Source: Isoetes taiwanensis (lineage: Eukaryota; Streptophyta; Lycopodiopsida; Isoetales; Isoetaceae). Taken from it: a stretch of 64,000 bases of DNA. Made by a program: the position numbers and the translations under genes. The notes below the pieces were generated by a model. It saw nothing but the letters and a program-made list of their open reading frames with translations, had not been told where the DNA came from and ran no database searches. Each line of letters begins with the position of its first letter. Position 1 is the first letter of the stretch. Location of the stretch: assembly GCA_021234155.1 (NCBI GenBank), contig JAJEKV010000036.1, positions 11,483,426 to 11,547,425 of the forward strand, given 5' to 3'. This document shows positions 48,366-60,988 of the stretch, in pieces.

Positions 48366-51300
48366 ATTATATGATGTGGTAGAAGATTCAACATGCTAAA
48401 ATATGCTGATGCAGTGCTCTAATTGAGTTGGTAAAAGAAGACAAGGGTTTGTGGCCTTAATTTCTTAGGTGATAAGCAGTTTATGTAATGAAACTCGTAG
48501 AAATTTGGCTTATGACATTTTTAAATATGAATGAACCATTAGGGCATGTGGTAGTAGGTTGGACGGGCCGCAATGCTTTGTTGTAATGCTCTGACTAAAT
48601 AAATAAGAAAAGACAATGTTTTTGAGACTTTTTTTCTTGTCAAGGTCATGGAGCAACTTGAGTTATCGAATCCTAACAACGATATTGGCTTTGGTACTGG
48701 TTTTCGTATTGTATATGAATAAGCCATTGAGGAAACGTTTTGATGCTTATTGTTGACCACATTATACCGTTGTATTGTGCTAATTTAGAAGAAAGGGCAA
48801 TGGTTGGCGACATGAATATTTTTTGTAGGGCAGGACACCATTGAGGTCATGGAAACCTAATAGTAATGTTTGCTTTACTTGATTTTTGACCTAGTAGAAA
48901 ATATGCAAGCAAAAATTGGATGCTCATAAACGGCCACCAGGCATCAACGGTGCCAAGGATTTGATCATCGGCAGTGACCAAGGATCTGATCTAGAGATAG
49001 AACTGGCATCATCTTTAGGATATTCGGTATGCTCTGCCCTAATCTGGTCTACTTTTAAGAAAAAAATATGGAGTATCTGTGGCCATCCTGCTTAGCCGGT
49101 TCTGTGATCTTTAACGAGCATGATCTCTGAGCAAGATGCAGATCAGAGCAATAAGGCTGCGCCTTAGGCATGGTAGAAATGCCGGCTAAGCGTGAAGCTC
49201 CTAAGCATGATGCTGGCTAAGCGTGAAGCTCCTAAGCATGATCCAGATCAGAACAAGAATAAAGCAAGTTCCATGGGATTGTCCAATGCTCAAGAGTTTT
49301 CTAGCACAGAAAATGATGACAAGTTTGAAGATCCAAGCAAAGCACATGGCAACGTACTTCTTCCTTCGTGTTTGGGAAGGATTTTAAATTTTAACAGTTT
49401 TTACTTTCCTATTCCTTGCATGACGTAAATTCATTGGGCTGGAACATAGCTTAGTTGCAAAACGTGGCTATTTGATGTAGAAACTATGAAATCATTAGCA
49501 ACATGATAGGAAAATAATTATGATAGTTTCTGAAGTTAAACTTCTACATATTTGTTAACTAGAGGCTTGCTGGGTGTAGCTACGCAAATATGTAAGCTTA
49601 TCTGGGCACAGATATGAGGCTCTAATGGCCTAAAGCTAATAAGCATGATTACTTATTGTGGCTTGTTGCATTCAAGATTTCGAATATAGTGAATTCTGGT
49701 AGGAAACTTGTTGTGTTTCTTCCCATGATACGATAACAACAAGAATGGCTAAAATGGTACTGAGTTGTGTTCTGAACTTGGCTATTGATAAGTATTTCCT
49801 AAATACACTTGGATTTCCTGATATCGACTGCATATACATGATGTGGAGGTTCCGTCTTTGGTGGGCGATTTATGTAACGCTTTTGCAGGTTATATTAAGT
49901 TATTCTTTGGGGCCTTGCCTTATGCTTTGGGGCTTGATACGAATGCTTGCTTTTTATACAGATGTGAGAAGCTTTTAATCATGCCAATGACATGAAACAC
50001 TTGCATTGCATCTGCCTATTGCATTTGTTTCTCTACATAATAGGTTTGAACTGCACAAATAGTCCTCGTGGCAAAGAATTTGGGCATATAGATTTCCACT
50101 TTTAGTCCGCTTTGCCCGCTTGATTTGCAGATCCAAAGTGGCATCTTTAAGATAATCCCGCAAGTCTGATATAATGTAATATGCATGTTCAAGCCCTTGC
50201 ATGAAACATTATTCTCTGCATGCTTGATGCATGTCTATATGGTTTTTATCTTAATCTGCTGCCTCTTTCAGGAAAGTATTTTCGTTGCAGACTTATCTAC
50301 TTGTAGTGGAATTTGGATTGTTCTTTGTTATTTGACATGATACACTTGATATGGATAGTATGATAGATCTGAAATATGTTTGTCCACTGCAGAAGATCTA
50401 GATCTATCTAATTTACAACTTGAACTGGTCTAGGTGTAGATGTAAGACATGAATGACCTAGGCTAATTCTTTATTTCCTTAATCTCTTTGCATTCAGTGT
50501 TTTTACTACACATGCATGGTGAAGGGAGATAATCTTAAAGAATCCCATGACACCTGCTACTCTCAGCATGACAACCATTCTGATGCTTGTTTTTGTTGTT
50601 TTGGGTGCAGGTAACAGGATTCTTTACTCCATGTTATGTGTTTTCGGTATAATTTGAAGTTCAAGATAATCACAATGATTGATGGATTTCTCCAATATGG
50701 TTTAGTATGTGAACATTCTATCTGCAAAAGGCTTACAATGACTGGTGGATTTCTCCAATATGGTTTAGTTTCTGAACATTCTATCTACAAAAACTCATAG
50801 TACAGGGCATGTAATTACTGAATATTTTCGAATTTCGAATTTGCTTATTTTCAGGAATTTTTGTATGTAAACTTTAGTTTAACTTGTATATTCTGGAACA
50901 TGTTATTTGAATGTAATATTATGTTCATTGTGCATAATTTTTCATTTGATCTTGGGTGATTGTATCCACTGTCCATATGGTACACTCTTTTATTTGATAA
51001 CCAGTTCATGGCCTAAGTGCTAAGTCACCTGATTAGTCTTAGGGCTGCCTATTGAAGCTTGATAGTTTCTTGCAAAGAGGTATCAAGTTTAAAGTCTGGT
51101 GACAGATTTCAAGGTTTTTTTTTTTTTTTTTTTAAACTTCCCATCGCCTCCTCACAACACATTATGGCAAAATTATGCGTTGTGAATTCTTGTAGCGCTA
51201 CCCTCCTGCCGCTCGGTCCTTCTAGTTGCCTGCAGGATGTACGCTACGTTAGTATATATTTAATTATTATTATAAGGGTTGGTTGTAAGGGAACCACCCA
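48132..51300. other. AT-rich interior between chromodomain and 3' LTR
   Basis: No retroelement domain and no gene recognised. Composition is much more AT-rich than the pol region next to it. Poly-T runs occur at about 48330-48365 and 51115-51134, so nested poly(A)-tailed insertions on the minus strand are possible. 49190-49240 carries a short direct repeat (GGCTAAGCGTGAAGCTCCTA). Confidence 0.45.
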
Positions 51301-51399
51301 TTAAATACAATTATATGGATGCAAGGCATATCTCTTCGGCATAGGAAGATTATGTTTCTCCCATCCTGGCCGAAAAGATAGCGCCTATATGCCTATATG

Positions 51400-52000
51400 C
51401 CGCTCATGCCTACACCTCTAGTTGCCCAGCGTGGAGGATATCCTTCCCGTATATGGGGCGTGAAGGATAGATTCCTCCTATCAAAACATATATGGGGCTA
51501 AAGGTGCTTTTCCTATCAATGCATCTCTCCATGACCTCCTTTCTCTCGAGGTCGTCTACTTCCGTGGGACAGAAGTAGACTTCTAATCTACCTTCCACTC
51601 AAGCAAGCGGAAACGCGGTCATGCCTACATTGACATTGCACCACGCCCTAGAGAGCACCGTAGTGGTCTCATCATCGGTAACAACGCATGCAACCCATGC
51701 CTAGCATAGGCTGCATGCGTAGATTAGCCTTAGCTACACATGCTTAACTCTAAACCCAAATCGACATGCCTGAGCCGATTTCTTGGTTGCTGATGTCGAC
51801 TACTTCGGTGACGAGCCGACCCTTGGATTGCTCCATAAACTTCGGGTAATTGTTTCTTGAGATCCGACTCAAGTACCCACGTGGCCTTCCATCGGTAAGT
51901 GCTTCCACTTCACAAGGTATTGGAGGAATTTTGACCTTCTTGTCTTCTTATAAGATCTATTAAGAAGGACTTCCTAACGATTTCAATATGCTCGTCGTCA
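51400..52000 (-). pseudogene. pol: Integrase C-terminus with chromodomain
   Basis: The complement of about 51840-51990, read across frameshifts, gives YLVKWKHLP...ATWV.ESDLKK, the chromodomain signature of chromoviruses (targets integration to heterochromatin). Downstream frames to 51410 are not recognisable. Confidence 0.65.
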
Positions 52001-52359
52001 GTCATTTCTAAAACTCATTTGTCTCCAATATTTCCTCGGGGTTTGGGGTGTGCCTCTTTAGCAAACTTACGTGGAAAACCTTATGTATCTTAAGATGTGC
52101 TGGCAAGTCCAACTTGTAGGATTGGTTACCTACTCTCTTCTCTATTCTGAAGGGTCCAGCCCATCTTGGAGCAAGCTTCTTGCAATTGCCGATCGCGGAG
52201 CTTGGCCTGCTTGACTTTGATCTTCAACCACACTTTGTCTCCCACTTCAAATTCTCTTACCGTCCTATGCTTGTTTGGCGATGCTTTTCTCACACGCTTC
52301 TTGCCGCAAGGAGATATCCTCTCACTTCCTCCACCAAGTCTTGCATTTCGAAAAGCATC

Positions 52360-53254
52360 TCACTGAGACTTCCACCTTGGACACGGGTTGTGCCAAGTAT
52401 CTCGGGTAAGACACCGATACCCGTAATTAATCATAAAAGGACTCATCTGCGATGACTCCCGCTGGTCTTTGTTGTAGGCAAACTCTACTAGGTAGATGAA
52501 ATCATCCCACTTGGATTGCTTGTTCCATACATAGCTTCTTAACATATCTTCGATGATCCCCGTTGGTCCTCTCCGCCCCGACCATTTGTTTGGGGATGAT
52601 ATGCCGCGTGCTCATCGAAAAGCTTCGTCCCGGATGGTGGTGAATAGGTCCCGCCAAAAGGCACTCATAAACTTGAGTCTCTATCCCAGATTATCTCCCT
52701 TGGCATGCCATGGAGCCTAAAAATCTCCTTAACAAATAGGTTGGTCGTGTCTAATGTCAGACTGTCTGTTCCTGCCGCGGCACAAAGTGTGCCATCTTTG
52801 ACAACTTATCTACTACCACCATCAAGGCATCTTTGCCCCTTGCTGTTCTTGGGAGTCCTGTAATAAAATCCATACTTATCACCTCCCACTTAGCATTTGG
52901 CACGGCAATGGTTCCAAGGCACACAGGATCCGGAGCTGTTCCTCACTTTGTCTCTGCATATATCGGCACTCTCTAATATATCTTTCTATTTCCTTCTTCA
53001 TGCCGGGCCAATAATAATCGCTTCTAATCTTGAAATATGTCTTCATGAACCCCGTGATGCCCCAAGATGGGACTATTGTGTGTATCATTCAAAATAAGCT
53101 TTCTAACTTGCGAAGATTTTGGGTACACACAATTTGTTTTATAATATAGCAAGTTCCCTTCCTTCTTGTAGTGCTCTAACATCTCCCTTTCCTTGTCGGT
53201 CCCGGCCTCTTTGGAAAGGCTCAAAACTTCCTTGAAGTCGAGGTCCGTCGGCAA
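52360..53254 (-). pseudogene. pol: Integrase, frameshifted
   Basis: Zinc-binding N-terminus: NLLYYKTNCVYPKSSQVRKL, ILNDTHNSPILGHHG, then DYYWPGMKKEIERYIRECRY (HHCC). C-terminal core: QSKWDDFIYLVEFAYNKDQR and SPFMINYGYRC at 52545-52400. The central D,D35E part (about 52550-52880) is present but broken by indels. Confidence 0.75.
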
Positions 53255-53430
53255 TGTTTCCTCAATCTTCTTGCCAAACTCACTTACAAGTGTTGATATG
53301 GCGTTACAATGAATTCGGTTGCCAATGGCTTCCTCGAAAGGGCATCCGCAACCACATTGAGCTTCCCGGCTTGTAACTTATCTCAAAGTCATATTCTTCC
53401 AAGAATTCCATCCATCTCCTTTGCCTCAAA

Positions 53431-54600
53431 TTAAGGAGCAGCCAAGGTAAATATATATTGGAGGCTTTGATGATCCGTGTCTAACTGGAATTTTCTTCCC
53501 AATAAATAATGCCTCCAAATTCTTAAAGCCCTTACTATAGCCGAGGGCTCCACGATCATCGCGTTGGGTACCGGCTGTTCGGCGTCGTTCAACTTCTTAG
53601 AATCATAGGCCACTACTCTTTCCTCCTGCATGAGGATTTGCGCCGTCGCTATCCTCGCTAGCATCTGTTGCCACGAGCTTATCTTTGGTCGGATCCGCAA
53701 GACCAATCTTGGCCGTCGTCAAAGCTTCCTTGGCGTCTCAAATGCTTTACGGGCCTTGTTTTGCCAATGGGCTGCCCAATCTTTTATCTTCCCACCTTTT
53801 GTGAGATCCGTTAATGGCCGCTACCTTGGCAAAATTCTTCACAAATCTTCTATAATAGCACCTTTAGCCCTAGGAAGCTCGACTTCATGCGTATTCTTTG
53901 GTGCCGGCCAGCCGATCCGCGGCTTCTATCTTCAGCGAGTGCGTGGAAATGCCTTGTTGTGATCCGTGCCCCAAGTACTCCACTCTTTCCGTTGCGAAGC
54001 GGCGCCGATAACCATAAAGAGTTGATGCCTTCTTAACTATTCAAGCACCTTCCTCAAGTGTTGGGCTCCCCCCGTGACTTTGCTGTAAACCAAGATATCG
54101 TCGAAGAAGACTATGATGAAGGAATCTAGAAATTCATGGAAGACGCCGTTCATTAACCTCATGAATGTTGCTGGTGCATTAGATACCCAAAGGGCATAAC
54201 CGTGGAACTCATAGTGCCCATATCTTGTCCCTAACGCCGCCTTATGAATGTCTTCCTCCTTGATCCTAATCTGGTGATATCCTCGATCCGAGATCTATTT
54301 TGGAGAAGATCTTTGCTCCCGCAACTGATCCATTAAGTCATCCCACCTAGGCAAGGCATACTTATTTTTGATGGTGTGCTTATTTAACTGGCGGTAATCA
54401 ATGCACATCCTAAGGCTGCCATCCTTCTTCTTCACAAAGAGAATAGGGGCTCGAACGGGGAGACACTAGGTCTTATGAACCCTAGGTCTAGCAATTCTTG
54501 CAATCGCTTTTTAACTCATCAACTCCTCGGTTGACATCCTATAAGGTGCCTTGCTTGTAGGCTTCGGCCCCAGGTTCAAGTGCTATTTCACACTCGACTC
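53431..54600 (-). pseudogene. pol: Reverse transcriptase-RNase H, frameshifted
   Basis: The RT active site FIIVFFDDIL is encoded by the complement of 54091-54120. RNase H follows at 53706-53431 with VVAYDSKKLNDAEQ and FQLDTDHQSLQYIF. RT then RNase H then integrase is the Ty3/gypsy order. Confidence 0.8.
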
Positions 54601-55099
54601 CTCTATAGGGCTAAGTCGCTTAATCTCATCGGGGAACAAGTCGCGAAATTCCTCGATCAACTTTTGCTATTGGCCTGGGAAGCTTGCTAGATTCTTTGAT
54701 CTCTTTATTTCTCTCCTCGCTCCCGATCTTGGAGCTCAAGCTTAAGGAGATAGGCCACCTGGCCGCTTTCTTGTGCACTTAAGCAATTTTTCGCTACTCA
54801 TGCATTGCATGATTGGGGTTACTTTTTACCCGTGATTTCGATGACTTTGCCCTCGGGCGTTGTTAAGGTCACCTTCGTTTCCCACAATCGATGATTGCTC
54901 CTGCTGGTCCAAGATATTCCATTCCAATAATGAGATCATACTTGCCTATATTCATGACTTCCGCTCCCAACGCAACATTAACCCCCGCAAGTCTACATTG
55001 AAGTTTATTCTCCTTCCCACCAGATGCCTAATTGCTCCATTGGCTAACACCACCGCCCGGGCTTGGACTTTAACGGCTTTAACTTCAACATGCTTACCA

Positions 55100-55165
55100 T
55101 CCTAGGGGATGCAAAATTATGATCGCTTCGAGTCTATCAATACTATAAAGGATTTCTCTTGGGCT
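55100..55165 (-). pseudogene. pol: Aspartic protease remnant
   Basis: Complement reads SFIVLIDS, the start of the retropepsin active site (usually LIDSGAS/T); it is followed at once by damaged sequence. Confidence 0.55.
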
Positions 55166-55182
55166 TTTCCTCGGCGTTGAGA

Positions 55183-56475
55183 TCACTTTTTATCTTGACT
55201 TTTCTCTGCATTCCCTCGTATCAATAGTCGCAAAGATGTGACACTCACCATGGATGTAATCCCGTGCTTCGTCGCCGCCAGTCCGATGGTGTCTCCCATC
55301 CCAGCTCTGCCAATGCCGCATTCATAATCGGGGCAGTTGTTGGTCCTATGCCCTGGCTGGAAGCATCTGAAACACATTTGCTTCTCTATACATTCCCTTC
55401 TTTTTTCCTTGGGAATGGATCGCAAAAATTGCCTCACCGCTTGGGAGTAGTTAGACTTGGCTCCTTGCTCCTTGAAGCTTACCCGTTTCTTTTCCCCGCT
55501 TGCCACTACTTGCGTTGCCTTGCTTCCCATAATTTGAATTGTAATTTAGCGTCTTGCTAGCTCTTTGGGCTTGCCGCCCTTGGGCTATAGCCCCTGCTCT
55601 TCCCCTTATCCCGGAAATATTGCTGCCTTGATGCACGCTCTTGTGGACTGTTCCTTGCAAACTTATGGCCTTTGCTTCGCCTCGACCACGGACTTGGGTT
55701 TATTGCCCTTACAAACTGCGGATCTCATCGTTCAAGCCTTCAATATAGCCTTCCACGCGATGCTTTTCACTCAACTTTGGCACATAAAGCCTTAGTCTCA
55801 TGAATTCCTCCGTGTATTTTTGGACTGATTTGTTGCCTTGTTGCAGCCTATAGAACTGCCGCATCATGTTGCACTTATGTTCTCGGTACATAATGATGTT
55901 TGAATGCCTTGGCGAACTTTCGAACTTGCAATCGTCCTGCTTTCAGCCCATGTGCTTTGGCATACCCCTTCCACCAAATTACGCTGCACCCTTGAGGTTT
56001 TCTTTGTTGCTACCCCGCCTTTGTCTTTATCTTTCATGCCATAGGCGTTGCCATACTCACTCATCTCATCCGGCCATGCCTCTGCTTCCATTCGGATCTG
56101 TTTTCCACGAAAACTGCTCTAACTTTCGGCTTTCCACACATTACTAAGAGGCGGTCGACTTTCTTACGGTAGTCGGTCGTGATCGTCCCTCGACCGGTTT
56201 GGATCTGCCCGGGACCTCGTGCCTCTTCTTCCAGCTCTTCCGATGCGAGTCGTATCCGAGCTGGAGCTTGAGGATCCAGAGCTAGGAGATCTTCTCCTTC
56301 GCTTCTCTTCGCCGTTGCACTCACTCTTTGGCCAGCGTTTCAGAGCAAAGGGGACATGCGGTCTGTCCTCCCTCTCTGCTGCTTTCCCTTTAGCAATGCC
56401 CTTATGTGCGTGGATGTCGGACCTGATTTGGGATAGCTCCTCCTCGGTTGTTACCGCGTCGAATTCTGGCGCCAA
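55183..56475 (-). pseudogene. gag: gag with CCHC zinc knuckle, frameshifted
   Basis: Capsid piece MMRQFYRLQQGNKSVQKYTE and EFMRLRLYVPKLSEKHRVEG at 55891-55709, then a basic linker and CFRCFQPGHRTNNC (exact C-x2-C-x4-H-x4-C) near 55370-55325. The N-terminal part (56475-56061) is Arg/Glu-rich and low complexity. At least three frames are needed to read it through. Confidence 0.8.
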
Positions 56476-59400
56476 ATTCCTGGTGGAAGCGCCTTGGTGG
56501 GAATGCGTCCTTGTTCATTTGCTGCTGTGTTCATCAAGGTTTCTAGGTACTCTAGCTGCATGCACATTAGAGTACATTCTGATCATTAGTTCTTGTTTTG
56601 TGTGTTACGTTGTTTTACTTGTTTATACAATTTGAGGGAGCAATTATATACAAAAAGAGATATATATTATATTCATATATAATAAGCTTTTACATGCAAA
56701 TTAATAGACTTTTACTCTTGAAATTTCTTGAGGTAGTCAGGGTGGTCCTCCAAAAATTTCTTCACTTGGGCCGTACCTAATGACCCTGTTAAGTTCCTGA
56801 GAATATTTGTTGACGTTCCTCCTTGGAGTACTGCCTCCATGTCTTGAATTCTCCTATCCGATGTATACGCGGCTGTCACTGCCAATCTGCCCTGCCGCCT
56901 ATAAGGGATTGCAAAGTCGAAGATGGTCAATGCAATCGCTCTCTTGATCAGGACAACATGGTCGATGTTTGGAGGTAATCGTGCATGGTGTCCAAACCCT
57001 GAGAGGGCGATAAGCATAAAGACCCCTTCTTCACCCCTTGGGCTAAATTGGCGGTGAATGACCGCTATTCTTCCGTCCAGCAGCAACGGCAGGTAGTATC
57101 TGAGCGCCTTATCATGCCCTGTTTCTTTCAGACGCGAGGAAGTTGCCCCAATGCCTTCCCCGCCAAGTCATCCACTGGTATCTCCTCTAGCTCTCACGAA
57201 GTCTTGGTGCACCAGCCTCCTTAGGTTGATACTGCCTCCATGCTTTTTCGGGATGGGTGTTGGCGAGCTTCGGTAATAATGCCGATGTGGACTTGCCTTT
57301 GATGCCCATTTGTTCTGAATTGCCATGAACTCCTCCTCCGGGGCAATTCCGTTTAGCCATCATCATGCGATGCTGCGTAAGCTTCTATATCGATGATGTC
57401 TCGCGGTGAAGGTCCCGCTTCTCTTATCTTGATAGGGAAGTCCGAGCTTCTCGATCGATGAAGTCGTCGAGATCACACTGGCCGTCGTAAAGGTGTAAAA
57501 TCTCATCCACCCTAAGGCCTGCAATGGCGGCGACCGGGAAGATTCTTGATGTCGTGAAGGGTTAGATATGCCTCTTTGCTATGAACACCGGCGTCAAGCT
57601 TGTAATGCCCTCCCCGAAAGTGGTGGGGGCTCTTCTTGTTGTTCGCCCCTCCCTCTTGAAGTTTTGGATCTGCTTGCTCGCGCTGTCTCCTCTGTTCTAG
57701 ATCCAAGTCTTACGGGTCTGATTCAGATTCATCCTCCTCCTCTTCTTCTTGCTCGTAGATTCGAAGTCGCATCCGTTCCTCCTCCTCTGCGGCCATGGCT
57801 ATGGGTTCAACTTCTAAAGGCTGACCGAGGGTTCCCCTATCCGGGTTTGACCCCCAAGAGATAGAAAGATGGCTACAAATGGCGTGATAGGAGAAGTACC
57901 TCCTCCTATTAACAGAGATGGACATGTAGTTGGGAAGGCGGACTGCTTTATTCTCTAAGTACTTATCTACATTTGGGATATCTTGCGTGGCTGACTTGAG
58001 GGCGTTAGGTGCAAAATACCCTACACAAGGTGGGAGTTCTACCGAAAAGGTCCTATCTTGGCATGGAACTCGACATGATGTTCGGTAGAAGGGAGTGGCG
58101 TTGATGGTGGCCTCAATGTCAAGTTCCCTTCTAAGACACCGAAGACAGATTCGATGTCGCCTTCACCGCGATGAGCCGTGGCATTGCACCATCGCTTGAA
58201 TGAAGAAGTGGCCATAAGCACCGAGGGAGCCGGGATGACAGATGGATGATGCGAAGCGCCCTAAGGATCAGGGGAAATCGGCTTGGAGCAGAGAGCGAGG
58301 TTGGAAGGCGCAAATGACACTTGGGTTCCCTTTATAGGCAAAACCCTAATTTTGGAAAAAATTTAGGTTTACAATTCTCTGACTTTCTGGGGTCTAGAGG
58401 TATGATTTATAGGCTAACTGAGCTTGGAATGCTCCTAAGGGTCCCTAAGCAATGATTTTGGTTCGTCTAAGGACAACTTGGATCAATTCGGACGAGACCA
58501 CTCACACAAAGGCGCCAGGTGGGATCGGTTTGCAAACCGAACTGGTTGGGGCGACTCGTGAGGGGTGGGCTGCTGTTTAGGTCACTAATGATGCTAAACT
58601 AGAGAACTAAAGACATAATCCCGGATATCTCATCGAGATAGATAGGATTGAGCCTTTACTCGCCTTTATTTGGGCAAGTTGAGGTGGAGTTTGGGGTTCG
58701 ACCACTCACCACAAAGGCTGGGCAGATCGGATTCCAAACCCAATGGGTCCGGGCACTCTGTGAGGGGTGGAGCTCCATTTGACTCCGGCGTTGGCCAATT
58801 TGGACAGATTAGGGGTCAATTCCTACTAACTAGGATGAGTTAGGTCGAATAGTATAGCTACTTTCTCATTTAGGCAAGATTTGGCACCAAACCATGCTCA
58901 ACCACTCACAAGTCGCTGCCAGGTAGGATCGGTTTGCAAACCCAATGGGTCGGGGCGACTGTGGAGGGGTGGGATCAAAATGCCTGGTTTGTTCCGGGAT
59001 TTTTGCTATTTCTAATTGTAGAATTCGCAATACACCCTATTTAAACTTCGATTCGACTTATTTATTTATCAAAATTATAGACTTATACTAAAGAAAAGGT
59101 CATTTACAATAGTTCGGGGCCCTCCTTCTTAATAAACCGAGCTAGTCTAATATCCTTGGGCATGCAAAGTCACTCTCTTAGCGTGTTGAGCACACGCAAA
59201 TGTAGAGTCTTCAGTAGTGTACAATATCTTTGCCCGACGCCTCTGCGGTCGCGAGCAACATGTCGCCCGTGGACCCGCTTGGATGGGTCGAACTCCTCGC
59301 AAAATCTCCCTCGATTAACGCGTGCAAGGGCTCTGGAATGAGGAAGCCATAGCTCTGGCTGAAGTGCTTGATTTCTTGGGCGCCCTAATTTTTGTCCGCC

Positions 59401-60976
59401 CGGTCTTTTCATCGGCTTCTTGGAGGGTTGGTTGTTCCTTGGCCTCTTCAACGTGTTCTTCTTCGCTGGCCGACCTCCCTCAATGGTCTTCACTGTGTTC
59501 TTAAGTAGTATTTGGAGTATTCTTCATACATTTTCATGTAATGCAGCGATATACTCCTTAAGCTCCTTCCGTGCTTGCAAGTCCCTCTTGGCATAGGACT
59601 CCCTCTGCGGCCTTGGTTTTCTTGAATTTGTCATTTGGGGTGCTTGGCTGACCATTTAGGATAAGTGATTGCATTGGCCCACGGGGTCTTCTTCCTCGGT
59701 ATTGGGTTTGAAGGGCCGAAGTCTCTCTGGCTCGTGTCCTCCGCTCCCTCCTCGGGTTGAGTCGGACGAAGATGGGGGCTTCGGGATCCGGCTCTGTATA
59801 GTTCTTGCGGCCCGTGTCTTCTTCTTCTTCGGCTTCTCCGCCCGGCGCCAGGGTCCTTACCCTTCTCTGCTCTCACCCTCTCCGCTCCTCTTTGCTTCCT
59901 CCTTTCTTCCCTCTTACGTTCCCTTCTCCTCCCTCCTCTTTCTTAGCTCTTCCTTTTCCTTAGGCGCTCCGCCTTGGATTTCTTATTTCGCCTTCTTCTC
60001 TTTCCCTCTTCTTCTTCTTGGTTCCCTCACGGTTCTTCATTATCCCCAAGATCTCACTTTCAAGACTCCCTCCGCAGCTCTCATGCCCGCGTCAGCCTCC
60101 CCACGAGGTGCTCAGATACTGCTCCTCTTGGGGTTAGGGTTAGGTTCAACCGGTTGCCTCCTCTTCCCCGATGTGCACCTGCCTCCGCCGGGCCTTACGG
60201 ACGGCTCGCTCTGGCTCACATAACCAGGTGGCACAACCTTGCGGGCTGTCTGTTTTGTCCGTGCCATGCTTTTGTTTGGCGGTTTTCGAGCTTTGGCGCC
60301 TGAAGATCGTCTTCTTGGGCGAGCTGTTCTCCGGGAAAGGTGGGGGTAAAATGGAAACCCTAATTTTCTATTTATAGGGAGGTGGGATTTAGGGTTGGGA
60401 CCTGCAATTCATATGGGGAAAAAAAAACAAACTAGGGCATTAGCGAAGGTAATGAGGCATTCATCCGGGTTCACCATACTCCAAAACACCCACCACTCAC
60501 ACAAGGCGCTTGGGCGATTGGATTACCAACCCAGAATGGTGCCGGGGCGACTCGCGGAGGGGTCGATCGCTTCAGAGGCTATTTTACAATTTACATGGAG
60601 GTTCTTAGTGTTATAACATACAAACCTATCTGGAACTAAGGGAATAAGCCAAACTACATCATTATCTTAATTAATTGGGACACCTAACTATGTCAACGGA
60701 GGTCAACCACTCACACAAGGCGCTTTGGGAATCGGTTTTGCGAACCAATGGTGGTCCGGGCGTGCATCGTGAGTGGTGGCCTATTTTTGGCAATTTAGGT
60801 TGGGAAAGATGCTACACTTCACTAGCAATCTATCATGGAGCTAAAATCTACCCAAAAATTGGAAATTTTCCCAATTGCTCGAAGCTCTTGCTTGGGTGGC
60901 TATACCCCAAGACTCGAATCTACTGTTAGTCCTAAAGGGAAAATGGCCGCTGCTCGATCTTGGATGCCAAGATCAT
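56476..60976 (-). other. Extra 4-kb region between primer site and gag
   Basis: Several minus-strand frames (57086-56712, 57925-57710, 58221-58039, 59493-59170) read as one decayed coding region with an acidic tract (YEQEEEEEDESESDP), but I recognise no domain. Nearer the primer site are five dispersed copies of a roughly 75-bp unit (see findings). Confidence 0.45.
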
Positions 60977-60987
60977 GCTCGATACCA
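60977..60987 (-). promoter_or_regulatory. Primer-binding site, one-base deletion
   Basis: Complement reads TGGTATCGAGC, against TGGTATCAGAGC at 4911-4922: the iMet site with one A missing, one base from the 5' LTR end. Confidence 0.75.
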
Positions 60988-60988
60988 C

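Noticed and set aside
59669-60303. Plus-strand Ser/Pro/Leu-rich ORFs of up to 184 codons
   Set aside because: Opposite strand of the gypsy leader; C/T-rich composition leaves long frames open by chance.
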